Source of the DNA: Paenibacillus tundrae | GTDB lineage: Bacteria; Bacillota; Bacilli; Paenibacillales; Paenibacillaceae | Length of the DNA: 64,000 nt | Direction of reading: 5' to 3' | NCBI RefSeq assembly: GCF_036884255.1 | Contig: NZ_CP145605.1 | Location: 3,162,001 to 3,226,000 of the forward strand | Shown: positions 26,809 through 35,426 of the stretch, piece after piece | Position numbering within the stretch: position 1 is the first letter of the stretch | How the letters are laid out: each line of letters starts with the position of its first letter | The notes under the pieces: model-generated | Told to the model about the DNA's origin: nothing | Databases searched by the model: none | What the model saw: the letters and a program-made list of their open reading frames with translations, nothing else | Translations under genes and position numbers: made by a program

Positions 26809-27189
26809 ATGAGTTATTACGGAGAACTGTGCACTAGAATGTATGAAGTGGATAAATCGATTGCAGAAGGCAAAGAGCTTGATTTCTACCTTTCTTTTGC
26901 TGATCGAGAAGATATTCGTGTACTTGAACCCATGTGTGGAAATGGGAGAATGCTGATTCCTTTTATGCAACGTGGTATTAACATTGAGGGATTTGATATT
27001 TCAGAGGATATGCTTAAGGTGTGTAGGGAAAAAGGCAATGCATTAAACTTAATACCTCAGGTCTTTTTTCATAAGATCGAAGAGTTTGAGCAACTCCTCA
27101 AATCCAACGGTTTTCAACATATTCAACTTCATGAAGTGAAGGATGGCTATGGGGAAGGCACTTCTTTTCATGTGTTTGAGTGTTCCTGA
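26809..27189 (+). pseudogene. SAM methyltransferase with internal in-frame deletion
   Basis: A 126-residue frame. Residues 1-85 are a normal start of a small-molecule methyltransferase, with motif I in VLEPMCGNGRML and FDISEDMLKVC after it. The sequence then jumps at about residue 90 (HKIEEFEQLL) to the usual C-terminal end, NGFQHIQLHEVKDGYGEGTSFHVFECS-like. The central strands expected in a roughly 250-residue enzyme are absent, so it is probably inactive. The frame is kept across the junction. AAGGAG precedes the ATG. Confidence 0.65.
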
Positions 27190-27219
27190 AATTCATAGTT
27201 TGGGGAGAGGGGTAGCAGC

Positions 27220-27720
27220 ATGGTTAAAATCAGGTTTGCTGCAAATGAGGATATCCCTTACATTCAATCCATAGCGCACGAGACATGGACGTATACTTAT
27301 GGTGAGATCTACACTGAGGAGTACATTCGTGATTTTGTCAGTAGAGCGTATTCTAGTGAAAATTTACGTTTATCTATTGAGAGAGATCTTCAGAGTGCGA
27401 AGCGAAGTTTCTTAATTGCAGAATGTAATGAGAAACCTGTTGGTTACGCTCAAACCAGACAAGTGTCTGAAGCGGAGTTTGAATTGTTACGAATTTATGT
27501 AAAATCTGAGTTTCACAAAATGGGCATTGGTAATGGTTTTATTCAAGAGTACATTCAAATTTTACAACCTATTCATCAATTATTTGCATGGGTAGGCAAA
27601 GACAATCAGGTAGGCAGATCCTTCTATGAGAAGAGAGGCTTTGTAGTAGTTGCAGAAAAGACTGAAATGATCCAAGGACAAAATAAAACGCAAGTGAAGT
27701 ACGTATTGCACATATCCTAA
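27220..27720 (+). CDS. GNAT-family N-acetyltransferase
   Basis: A 166-residue acetyltransferase with ELLRIYVKSEFHKMGIGNGFI covering strand 4 and the acetyl-CoA loop (HKMGIGNG), and a late segment NQVGRSFYEKRGFVVV that is the usual GNAT C-terminal signature. GGGGAGAGGGG lies before the ATG. The Nudix gene starts three bases after its stop, so the two are coupled. Confidence 0.85.
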   Translation: MVKIRFAANEDIPYIQSIAHETWTYTYGEIYTEEYIRDFVSRAYSSENLRLSIERDLQSAKRSFLIAECNEKPVGYAQTRQVSEAEFELLRIYVKSEFHKMGIGNGFIQEYIQILQPIHQLFAWVGKDNQVGRSFYEKRGFVVVAEKTEMIQGQNKTQVKYVLHIS

Positions 27721-27722
27721 CC

Positions 27723-28208
27723 ATGAATAGGACTGAAACGATGAGTAGAAATATTATAGTTACAGGTGGAGCCATTATTAAAGACTCTTGTGGAAGAATA
27801 CTATTACAGAGACGATCAGATTATGGTGATTGGGGATTGCCTGGTGGCGGAATGGAAGCCGGTGAGACCATTGAAGAGACCATGATTAGAGAAGTAAACG
27901 AAGAAACGGGGCTTACGGTTAAGCAATATCATTTACATGCGATATATACCGGAGAACGAATGAAGTATACATATCCTGACGGTAATAAAGTTGTATTTGT
28001 GATGTTCTTGTTTAACGTAGAAGCTGACTTAGACGGCAAACTCGCTGAGGATGGCATTAATCTCACATATAGAGATCCACAAAATGAATCCTTACAGCTT
28101 ATGTTTAAGAGCATTAAAGACATTGTCCTAGACGACATTAATATTGTACAAAGACCTATTTTTATTGATCTGAAAAAAGATGATACTACTAGCCTTTTAA
28201 GAACATGA
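27723..28208 (+). CDS. Nudix hydrolase
   Basis: A 161-residue hydrolase of nucleoside diphosphates linked to another moiety. The Nudix box is complete: GGGMEAGETIEETMIREV followed by NEETGL, holding the metal-binding glutamates. The ATG at 27723 or the ATG at 27741 (with AGGAC before it) could be the start. It follows an acetyltransferase gene with almost no gap. Substrate unknown. Confidence 0.88.
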   Translation: MNRTETMSRNIIVTGGAIIKDSCGRILLQRRSDYGDWGLPGGGMEAGETIEETMIREVNEETGLTVKQYHLHAIYTGERMKYTYPDGNKVVFVMFLFNVEADLDGKLAEDGINLTYRDPQNESLQLMFKSIKDIVLDDINIVQRPIFIDLKKDDTTSLLRT

Positions 28209-28256
28209 TAAAAGGATAAGAGAAATAGCCAAGATCATAGTAAAGGGGTTCTCTAT

Positions 28257-29414
28257 ATGAATGAAGCGCTCCAAACATACCTAAAGGATATACAATTTTC
28301 AGGTGATCTCAAGAAAGACATCGAAGCCTTTTTTGCAGCGCATGAAGATGATGAAACTCTGTCACATATACTCTCGGTTGCTTCAGAAGCCAAACGTGTC
28401 GCTATACTTTATGGAGCTGATCCTGCAAAAGCGGAACAGGCTGCTTTACTTCACGATATTAGCAATGTTGTTCCTGTTACTGGAATGTTGGATTTAGCGA
28501 AGAAACTATCTATTGAAATTATGGATGAAGAGTACACCTATGGTCGCATCGTGCATCAGAAACTGTCCAAAGCTATGGCGAGGGAAATCTTCAACATCAC
28601 CGATCAAGAGATATTAGATGCAATCGAATGTCATACAACTTTGAAAGCAAAAGCATCTCTTATGGACAAGGTTCTCTTCATTTCAGACAAAATTTCTTGG
28701 GAGCTTCCAGGGGATCATCAATACTTACTTGATGCTAGATACAAAGTAGATGAAATGAAATTAAATGAAGGCATTCTGATATATCTGAATCAGGTATGGG
28801 AGAATCGTTCCAAGCTAAAATTGATACATCCATGGCTAATTCAAGCGCGATTAGAGCTTATGTCTACGTTTCCTGAATTAGAAACAGAACGATTTATCCT
28901 AAGACAGATCACACATGACGATGCGAAAGATATATTTCAGACCTTTTCGCTGGATGAGGTTACGAAATACTACGACGTGGAGAGCTTTGCGAATATTGAA
29001 CAAGCAGAGCAACTCATTCAAACCTGGCATCAGAGGTTCGAGAACAAACAGGCTATTCGCTGGGGGATCGCTCTGAAGTCTGACAACCGAGTGGTGGGGA
29101 CATGTGGGTTTCACGGTTGGGCAGAGAATCATCATAAAGCTGCAGTCGGGTATGAGCTCACGCCACAATTCTGGCGCCAAGGGGTAATGACAGAGGTCTT
29201 AGGGAAGATCATTGAATATGGGTTTACTACGCTTGAATTAAACCGAATTGAAGCCTTTGTTGAACCTGAGAATGCAGGCTCAAGAAGGGTGCTTGAGAAG
29301 GCAGGCTTCCAAGCAGAGGGTTTATTGAAGGATAATTACTACTGGAAGAACCGGTTTGTAGATAACGTCATCTATGCTTTGATTAAAAAAGACTTTAAGA
29401 AGATGACAAGATGA
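28257..29414 (+). CDS. fusion of YqeK-like HD phosphohydrolase and RimJ/RimL-type acetyltransferase
   Basis: A 385-residue bifunctional protein. Residues 15-195 form an HD domain with the whole metal set: His37, His66-Asp67 in LLHDISN, His100, His126 and Asp144. The end, VWENRSKLKLIHPWL, resembles YqeK, which hydrolyses diadenosine tetraphosphate symmetrically. Residues 205-380 form a GNAT domain: FPELETERFILRQI start, WRQGVMTEVL acetyl-CoA loop and NAGSRRVLEKAGF. An in-frame ATG at 28860 marks where a free acetyltransferase would start, but no clear binding site precedes it. AAAGGGG lies before the first ATG. The fusion probably arose by loss of a stop codon. Confidence 0.8.
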   Translation: MNEALQTYLKDIQFSGDLKKDIEAFFAAHEDDETLSHILSVASEAKRVAILYGADPAKAEQAALLHDISNVVPVTGMLDLAKKLSIEIMDEEYTYGRIVHQKLSKAMAREIFNITDQEILDAIECHTTLKAKASLMDKVLFISDKISWELPGDHQYLLDARYKVDEMKLNEGILIYLNQVWENRSKLKLIHPWLIQARLELMSTFPELETERFILRQITHDDAKDIFQTFSLDEVTKYYDVESFANIEQAEQLIQTWHQRFENKQAIRWGIALKSDNRVVGTCGFHGWAENHHKAAVGYELTPQFWRQGVMTEVLGKIIEYGFTTLELNRIEAFVEPENAGSRRVLEKAGFQAEGLLKDNYYWKNRFVDNVIYALIKKDFKKMTR

Positions 29415-29531
29415 ATTTCGTAACAAGATGAATCGAACACACTGGAGAATCCTTTTAAAAAGAACATCAATTTGAGTGCTATATCCAGAGATTTTGTTAG
29501 GCATAAATCGTACTTATAAGGAGCTACACCG

Positions 29532-30110
29532 ATGTCACTTGGACTCATCATTGTACTTGTCGTGATTTGGTATTATTATAAGTTTCCGAGGAAAGATCAG
29601 ATTCATACTCAGGCCGTGCCGAACGCTTATTTTATCGAATCTAACAACGAGATGCCTATGCAAGACCATTATGAATGTGCAGCATTTTCTAGTGCTTTTG
29701 TTCTGCGACACTTTGGAGTCGAAGCCGATGGTCAGAAATTATATGAGAAGTATCCAAGAAAATTGTTGGATGGAACCATTAGTCCTAAGGGGATCATTGT
29801 CTTTTTCAAAAGATTAGGGTATGATGCGTCCTACCTTCGGGGAGATATTAACACGCTGAAGAAGCAAATAAGTCAAGGTAACCCTGTGATTATGTTCATC
29901 CGAGTAAACCCGAAGCAACGATATCTGCATTTTGTTCCAGTTGTAGGTTATGATGAAACGCATTTTTATTTAGTGGATTCATTAAGTCATACCATTAACT
30001 GTAACGAAGCGCATTATAATAGGAAAATTGCAATTCGTGAGCTGGATGGCTTATGGAGAACGTGGCTTCCTTTTTGCCAAAATTCGTATATCGTCGTTAA
30101 GCCCAAGTAG
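29532..30110 (+). CDS. membrane-anchored C39-like cysteine peptidase family protein
   Basis: A 192-residue protein with an N-terminal transmembrane helix (residues 2-17) followed by a papain-like C39_2 domain. The catalytic set is visible as Cys49 in HYECAAFSSA, His133 in YLHFVPVVGY and Asp149 in YLVDSLS. These proteins are related to bacteriocin leader peptidases; here there is no ABC transporter or precursor peptide next to it, so the substrate is unknown. TAAGGAG precedes the ATG. Confidence 0.8.
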   Translation: MSLGLIIVLVVIWYYYKFPRKDQIHTQAVPNAYFIESNNEMPMQDHYECAAFSSAFVLRHFGVEADGQKLYEKYPRKLLDGTISPKGIIVFFKRLGYDASYLRGDINTLKKQISQGNPVIMFIRVNPKQRYLHFVPVVGYDETHFYLVDSLSHTINCNEAHYNRKIAIRELDGLWRTWLPFCQNSYIVVKPK

Positions 30111-30124
30111 AGAAGGAGAAGTAA

Positions 30125-30541
30125 ATGATTGTACTAGATATGGTTATGAACCTGTTAATTGATAGTTGCCCTTCTTATAAGGAAAGATCAGAGAATTATA
30201 TGAAAGAAAATTACGAAGAAGGCGAAGAAAGGCTGCTATATGTAGAAATGTCTGATTTGGCTGAACATATTGTTGCTCTGTATAAGAACAAACAAACCGA
30301 TGAATTTGATAAGCTATTCGAAACGATTGAACTTCTACATACTGAAGGAAACCATGAGGTTAGAGCGTTAGCATCCGTAGGTCTTTTGGAGGATATTCAG
30401 AATCATATTCTACGCGATGAGAAGTTAACCCTGGCAGCATTTGAGACGTATCTAGGAACAGTGTCACTTGAATGGTGGACGCACTTAATTAATTTTTGGG
30501 AAGGCAAAAGTGACTACCTTGGTGGACCCGTTAAGAATTAG
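30125..30541 (+). CDS. hypothetical protein
   Basis: A 138-residue acidic, mainly helical cytoplasmic protein. The pattern (FDKLFETIELLHTEGNHEVRALASVGLLEDIQNH) recalls the DUF7674-type small proteins, but I am not certain. AGAAGGAG lies before the ATG, 14 bases after the C39-like gene, so they are probably co-transcribed. An immunity or accessory role for the neighbour is conceivable but not shown. Confidence 0.6.
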   Translation: MIVLDMVMNLLIDSCPSYKERSENYMKENYEEGEERLLYVEMSDLAEHIVALYKNKQTDEFDKLFETIELLHTEGNHEVRALASVGLLEDIQNHILRDEKLTLAAFETYLGTVSLEWWTHLINFWEGKSDYLGGPVKN

Positions 30542-30596
30542 AAGCTATTCAAAAAGTAAAAAACAAACACATCACACAACAACTAGAGGTGAACGT

Positions 30597-30828
30597 ATGA
30601 AAGAGAAGTCAATCCTTGATATAAGACTGTTTGAGGAGCCAACACGTAACAAGCCTCTTCCTCCCTATGCCGGAAACATATATGAGGTACATCAAGATCG
30701 CTTCAGTAACGCTAAAAAACGGGACATTGTGCTTCAAACCAAGGGTTTCAGAACGTGCGGCTTATCATATTAAATCTTACCAAACCCCTATTCAAGTTCA
30801 TATTGCTGATATTCCAGTTATAAGTTAA
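30597..30828 (+). pseudogene. short frame, probably frameshifted remnant
   Basis: From an ATG at 30597 with GAGGTGA before it, one frame gives 58 residues (starting MKEKSILDIRLFEEPTRNKP) and ends at 30773. A second frame continues past that point to 30828 with a plausible C-terminus (ERAAYHIKSYQTPIQVH). The two pieces may belong to one gene broken by a frameshift or small deletion near 30745. No family was recognised. Confidence 0.4.
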
Positions 30829-30993
30829 CCTCACCGAAAGATGAACGCTTATGTTCATTTTTCGGTTCTTTCAGTTTTGTTGATCAAATATTTAATCCAA
30901 TGAACAAGTTTTATGCCTGGCCGCATATACATTACTGAAACAGGTCAAGACTTCGGCTTTCCTAGGTCAATGTATATGAACGGAGGGAGAGAC

Positions 30994-31386
30994 ATGGGCA
31001 TTGAATCATCATGGATGTTTGATTTGTTTGGAACGGTCTTTCCAATTGTGTTTGTCCTGATTATAGGTATCGTATTGTTATCCGTGGGTAAAGAAGTGTG
31101 GAGATGGGGACGTAATAATACCGAACCCTTACTTACAGTCCCTTCACGAATTACAGGCAGGAGAATGCAGGTTAGTCAGTCGCACGCTGAATCTGGCAGT
31201 TCAGCCCGTACATTATATTACGTCACCTTTGAAGTGGAGAGTGGGGATCGTCTCGAGTTCAAAGTGAGGGGAGAAGAGTACGGTCTATGCTCGGAGGGGG
31301 ATGAAGGGCGTCTTTCCTTCAAGGGCACACGTTATGTAGGCTTTGAGCGCAACAATCGACGGTATACAGAGCGTGTGCACGGATAA
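30994..31386 (+). CDS. DUF2500 family membrane protein
   Basis: A 130-residue protein with one transmembrane helix near residues 12-32 followed by a small beta-rich domain (TLYYVTFEVESGDRLEFKV...EGRLSFKGTRYVGFER) that matches the DUF2500 pattern. The function of this family is unknown. The frame is open from 30913, but GGAGGGAG lies just before the ATG at 30994. It is the last gene of the accessory run and is followed by a strong terminator. Confidence 0.82.
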   Translation: MGIESSWMFDLFGTVFPIVFVLIIGIVLLSVGKEVWRWGRNNTEPLLTVPSRITGRRMQVSQSHAESGSSARTLYYVTFEVESGDRLEFKVRGEEYGLCSEGDEGRLSFKGTRYVGFERNNRRYTERVHG

Positions 31387-31394
31387 CTCGACTG

Positions 31395-31423
31395 GCTTGC
31401 GCCATCACGGCGTAAGCTTTTTT
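31395..31423 (+). terminator. rho-independent terminator
   Basis: GCTTGCGCC pairs with GGCGTAAGC (one G-U), followed by TTTTTT. Confidence 0.9.
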
Positions 31424-31575
31424 AATGTCTTTTTGGTGGACAAGCGTTTCTTAACAGGGTAAACGTGTTTTTATATATAAGAGAGATTCTTTTCCAAATC
31501 ACTGATGCCTTCATTCGACATATGTTTGTCAGATAAGGATCATCCTAATTCATAGATTACAGAGGAGGAATAGTT

Positions 31576-32325
31576 ATGTCATTCACAGATCAAGTCGTCG
31601 TTGTGACAGGAGCTGCTCAGGGGATTGGTCGGAGTGTGGCTGAGGCTTACGCCGTTGCAGGCGCAAAAGTGGTATTGGCGGACTACCAGGAAGCAGAGGG
31701 CGCAGCAGCGGCGGCTTCCATACGCAATGAAGGCGGCGAAGCCATCTTTGTTCAGTGTGATGTCCGGAAAGAGGAAGAAATTACGAATCTGATCAACACA
31801 ACGCTTGAGGAATACGATCAAATTAATATATTGATTAATAATGCAGGCGTCGCTAGATGGAAATCTCCTTACGAACTCACGGTAGATGAATGGGACGATG
31901 TGCTTAATACCAATGTAAGAAGCACCTTTCTTGCTAGCCGTGAAGCGGCGAAGCATATGAAGAATAACGAACATGGAGGTGCCATCATCAATATGGCATC
32001 GACAAGAGCATCGATGTCTGAGCCCGAGACGGAAGCTTATGCAGCATCCAAAGGAGCTATCGTTGCTCTTACACATGCTATGGCAGTCTCACTTGGTAAA
32101 GATCATATTCGGGTCAATTGTATCAGTCCAGGGTGGATTGAAACAGGAAACGTTGATGAATTGAAAAAAGCGGATCATGAGCAGCATCCTGCTGGACGTG
32201 TGGGCATTCCTTCGGATATCTCCCGCGCATGTTTATATTTGTCGGATCCGAGCAATACCTTTGTCACAGGGACCAACCTGATTATTGACGGAGGTATGAC
32301 TCGAAAAATGATATATGAGGACTAA
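31576..32325 (+). CDS. SDR family oxidoreductase
   Basis: A 249-residue classical short-chain dehydrogenase/reductase. Cofactor motif TGAAQGIG is at residues 11-18, Asp36 after the second strand suggests NAD(H), NNAG is at 88-91, and the catalytic set is Ser142, Tyr155 and Lys159 in AYAASKG. It reduces or oxidises an alcohol/ketone; the substrate is unknown. AGAGGAGG precedes the ATG, and a terminator follows, so it is monocistronic. Confidence 0.92.
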   Translation: MSFTDQVVVVTGAAQGIGRSVAEAYAVAGAKVVLADYQEAEGAAAAASIRNEGGEAIFVQCDVRKEEEITNLINTTLEEYDQINILINNAGVARWKSPYELTVDEWDDVLNTNVRSTFLASREAAKHMKNNEHGGAIINMASTRASMSEPETEAYAASKGAIVALTHAMAVSLGKDHIRVNCISPGWIETGNVDELKKADHEQHPAGRVGIPSDISRACLYLSDPSNTFVTGTNLIIDGGMTRKMIYED

Positions 32326-32375
32326 AACCGGGATTTATTCAATCGGGTACGTCCACGTCACGATATAGCACACTT

Positions 32376-32410
32376 AAGCCCAAGTTAAGCACTTGGGCTT
32401 ATTTGATTTT
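32376..32410 (+). terminator. rho-independent terminator after SDR gene
   Basis: AAGCCCAAG-TTAAGCA-CTTGGGCTT stem followed by ATTTGATTTT. Confidence 0.85.
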
Positions 32411-32469
32411 AATAACTCGGTTGCTATAATGAATGTGATTTTATAACAATCTACGAATGGAGGGAGTTT

Positions 32470-34227
32470 ATGTTCGGGAAATCATCCCGGAGGCTACTAT
32501 GGCTCTTATTGCTGATTGGAGGGATCATAATGACTGGCTTTGAATCGACTGCTGAGGCTAGCCCTGATGTTAGAGCTGCCTGGGTGTGGCAGACGAATTC
32601 GATCCGTGACGGAGGAGATGAGCTGCTTGCGAATGCAGCTAAACATAAGATTAACAGACTCTATGTAAATGTGAATATGAACCTTTCAACCGAGATATAT
32701 CGTGAATTTATTGCCAAAGCGACTGAGGCGGGCATTGCTGTGGAAGCGCTCGGAGGTGACCCTTCTTGGGCAATCGAAGGTCGTGAGGATCCTATGCTTC
32801 GTTTGGCTTCATGGGTGAGTGAGTATAATCTAACGGTGGAAGCAGCAGAAAGGTTTGACGCGATTCATCTCGATGTTAAGCCTTATGTTCTACCAGCGTG
32901 GAATACGAATGCGTCAGCGTTAGTGCAATCTTGGATGAATAATATGACCTTGTTACAGAAACAGGTAGAACAGAATGGAAATATTCAGGTGAATGTGGAT
33001 TTACCTTTTTGGCTCAATTCTTATACGGTAGCAGGGAAAAGAACGACCGAAGATGCGGATAACGAAACGTTATCGCACTGGTTCATTGAGCGGTTTGATC
33101 ATATTACTTTGCTTGTATACCGTGATACTGCACAAGGCAATAACGGTATTATTCGCTTGATTGAAAAGGATATGAAGGAAGCAGATGTCCAAGGCGTATC
33201 TGTAACTGTTGGGGTGAACACCAAACCAATGCCTGGTGAAGAGTTCACCACATTTGCAGATAAAGGAACAGCCGAGCTTGAAGCCGTAATGAATGAAGTA
33301 GCAACTTCGTTTCGTGACCACACGTCTTATGCTGGAGCAGCAGTACATGACATTGTGTATTGGAATCAGTTATCTCCAGAAGATGAACCCGCACCGGAAC
33401 CTGCTCCAGAGAATCCAGTTAGCCCACCCGACATTCGTGGAACTTACATCTGGGAGGCTTCTCAGGTAACAAACGATGGCGGGGATCATATTCTCGAATT
33501 TGCTAGAGAAAAAAATATTAACTTCTTGTATGTCCGCCTTGACCTGGAGCAGCCCTACTCTAGCTACCGATCATTTGTGAAGCGTGCTGCGGCACAAGGG
33601 ATCGAGATTCATGCTATGGGCGGTCATCCGATCTGGGGGAAAGCCGAGAATCGTCCACGTATTCAACGATTAATTGATTATGTAACGAATTATAACGCTG
33701 AAGTTGAAGCTGATGAACAGTTTAAGGGGATTCATCTCGACATTGAGCCTTACACCTTGCCTGAGTGGCAATCAGATCGAGATACGCTGTTAAGTGAGTG
33801 GGCAGCCAATATTGCTTATTTCCACGAAGAAACGAAAAGACATGGCGATTTGGAAACGAGTGCAGATTTGGCTATCTGGCTTGATACATTTCCACTGCCA
33901 GGCAAGAACGTCTCGGTCAGTGAATTTATGATTGACACATTAGATCATGTGTCACTTATGGCATTCCGTAATTCAGCCGAAGGCTCCAACGGCATCGCGG
34001 CTGTTGTTAGTCAGGAGATGGAGATCGCTGATCGTTTAGGCAAGCCGTTAATGATTTCGGTCGAAATGAAGGAGAATTTCGAAGGCAAGCATATTTCCTT
34101 TTATGAGGCAGGAGCATCAGAGATGGAACGCCAATTAGCTTTATTACCTAACCTTCTGTCTGACTTCCAAGCTTATCAAGGTAATATTGTACATGCTTAT
34201 GATTATTGGGTAGAAGCCAAGCCTTAA
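32470..34227 (+). CDS. secreted protein with two tandem copies of a hydrolase-like barrel domain
   Basis: A 585-residue exported protein. Residues 1-30 form a signal peptide with cleavage near AEA. Two homologous domains follow, about 33-300 and 322-583, joined by an acidic Pro-rich linker (PEDEPAPEPAPENP). They align through WVWQTNSIRDGGDELL / YIWEASQVTNDGGDHIL, VEALGGDPSWAI / IHAMGGHPIWG, IHLDVKPYVLPAW / IHLDIEPYTLPEW and ITLLVYRDTAQGNNGI / VSLMAFRNSAEGSNGI. The HLDIEPY strand recalls a glycosidase-type TIM barrel; in copy 1 the Glu is replaced by Lys (DVKPY), so copy 2 may be the active one. Enzyme activity is inference. Confidence 0.75.
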   Translation: MFGKSSRRLLWLLLLIGGIIMTGFESTAEASPDVRAAWVWQTNSIRDGGDELLANAAKHKINRLYVNVNMNLSTEIYREFIAKATEAGIAVEALGGDPSWAIEGREDPMLRLASWVSEYNLTVEAAERFDAIHLDVKPYVLPAWNTNASALVQSWMNNMTLLQKQVEQNGNIQVNVDLPFWLNSYTVAGKRTTEDADNETLSHWFIERFDHITLLVYRDTAQGNNGIIRLIEKDMKEADVQGVSVTVGVNTKPMPGEEFTTFADKGTAELEAVMNEVATSFRDHTSYAGAAVHDIVYWNQLSPEDEPAPEPAPENPVSPPDIRGTYIWEASQVTNDGGDHILEFAREKNINFLYVRLDLEQPYSSYRSFVKRAAAQGIEIHAMGGHPIWGKAENRPRIQRLIDYVTNYNAEVEADEQFKGIHLDIEPYTLPEWQSDRDTLLSEWAANIAYFHEETKRHGDLETSADLAIWLDTFPLPGKNVSVSEFMIDTLDHVSLMAFRNSAEGSNGIAAVVSQEMEIADRLGKPLMISVEMKENFEGKHISFYEAGASEMERQLALLPNLLSDFQAYQGNIVHAYDYWVEAKP

Positions 34228-34256
34228 ATAGGCGAGTTATATAGGAAATTCGATCT

Positions 34257-34296
34257 CCTGGAATCTCACACGTGTTGAGGTTCCGGGCTTTTTTTT
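34257..34296 (+). terminator. rho-independent terminator
   Basis: CCTGGAATCTCA pairs with TGAGGTTCCGGG (wobbles), followed by CTTTTTTTT. Confidence 0.9.
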
Positions 34297-34387
34297 GTGA
34301 AAATTCGATATGATCTTGTCACCGAATAGGCTCCTGCACAATACGATATACGGTGATGAAGAGCTGATGCAGAGGAGGAAGCAGAAC

Positions 34388-34810
34388 ATGGCTGTAATCA
34401 AAGCCAACTCAGAAGATGTCAAGCTGCTTGCAAGGCTGTTGAGAGCAGAGGCTGAGGGCGACGGCGAGCAAGGCATGCTGTTAGTCGGTAACGTTGGCGT
34501 AAACCGAGTTCTGGTGGATTGCTTGGATTTTCGGGATATCCGGGATATCAATCGCATGGTGTTCCAGAACCCCGGCGGATTCGAGTCTACGCAGAAGGGA
34601 TACTTTTACCAGCGAGCCAGACAATCCGAGATTCGACTAGCCCAGCGCGTGATTAACGGGGAGCGCATATGGCCAGCCAGCAATTCTCTATGGTTTTTCC
34701 GTCCTGTAGGTGATTGTCCGCCAACGTGGTATAACCAGCAAAATACCGGCCGTTTCAAAGCACATTGTTTCTTTAGTCCTACTGGGGAAGACTGTCCAAG
34801 TGTCTATTAA
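34388..34810 (+). CDS. cwlJ: spore cell wall hydrolase CwlJ
   Basis: A 140-residue Hydrolase_2 (SleB/CwlJ) family protein, the cortex-lytic enzyme used in spore germination. It starts near LLARLLRAEAEGDGEQGM, with the catalytic Glu in RAEAEG, and retains the GFESTQKGYFYQ and SLWFFRP segments. There is no signal peptide, as expected for CwlJ, which is placed in the coat from the mother cell. The start at 34388 has GAGGAGG upstream; the longer frame from 34310 is not needed. The next gene is gerQ, its known partner for coat localisation, in the same order as in B. subtilis. Confidence 0.92.
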   Translation: MAVIKANSEDVKLLARLLRAEAEGDGEQGMLLVGNVGVNRVLVDCLDFRDIRDINRMVFQNPGGFESTQKGYFYQRARQSEIRLAQRVINGERIWPASNSLWFFRPVGDCPPTWYNQQNTGRFKAHCFFSPTGEDCPSVY

Positions 34811-34835
34811 TAACAATTTTTGGGAGGAATCATCA

Positions 34836-35327
34836 ATGATTAATCAGCCTTATCAACCAACACAGGTATTGGGTCAACAAGCGAATTCACAAGTACAAGG
34901 AACATCTTACAAAATCGGTAACGGTGCACCTTCTATGTCTCCAACACCTGGAATGGTGTCACCAAGCTCGACAACTGTTCCTCCGCTCGTGTCCAGTGGT
35001 AGCCCGATGACGCCTACAGGAACCGTTGTAACAACGACAGCGCCACAGTTTGAACAATCTTACATCGAGAATATCCTGCGTCTTAATCTGGGAAAATTCG
35101 GTACATTCTATATGACGTATGAAGGAAACAAAGAATGGAATGCACGGATCTTCCAAGGTATTATTGAAGCAGCAGGTCGTGACCATATTATCATTAGTGA
35201 TCCAAAAACAGGCAGACGTATTATGTTGCTGATGGTTAACTTCGACTATGCAACATTTGATGAGCCGCTGTTGTACCAATATCCAGGTGTGATTGGTAAC
35301 TATCCGCAAGCACCGAGCAGACGTTAG
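34836..35327 (+). CDS. gerQ: spore coat protein GerQ
   Basis: A 163-residue coat protein required in B. subtilis for CwlJ localisation and cross-linked by transglutaminase Tgl. The first 75 residues are low-complexity, rich in Gln, Thr, Ser and Pro. The conserved C-terminal domain starts at QSYIENILRLNLGK and includes YMTYEGNKEWNARIFQGII and AAGRDHIIISDPKTG. The start at 34836 has GGGAGGA upstream. It lies 25 bases after cwlJ, so the two form an operon, expected to be mother-cell sigma-factor controlled. A strong terminator follows. Confidence 0.94.
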   Translation: MINQPYQPTQVLGQQANSQVQGTSYKIGNGAPSMSPTPGMVSPSSTTVPPLVSSGSPMTPTGTVVTTTAPQFEQSYIENILRLNLGKFGTFYMTYEGNKEWNARIFQGIIEAAGRDHIIISDPKTGRRIMLLMVNFDYATFDEPLLYQYPGVIGNYPQAPSRR

Positions 35328-35378
35328 TCCTTAACCTATAGGACGATAAGTAACATACCTAGAACATAGTTCTCCATA

Positions 35379-35426
35379 GGCTGCTTCTGAGTGTAGCGTA
35401 ATTCTACATTCCAGAAGCAGCCTTTA
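35379..35426 (+). terminator. rho-independent terminator after gerQ
   Basis: GGCTGCTTCTG pairs perfectly with CAGAAGCAGCC, followed by TTT. The rest of 35427-35723 shows no gene. Confidence 0.88.

Noticed and set aside
20991..31386. Integron-type gene cassette array
   Set aside because: Intergenic gaps do not show repeated attC-like hairpins, and no integron integrase was seen.
31579..32076. A 165-codon minus-strand open frame
   Set aside because: It mirrors the SDR gene, which has all catalytic motifs.
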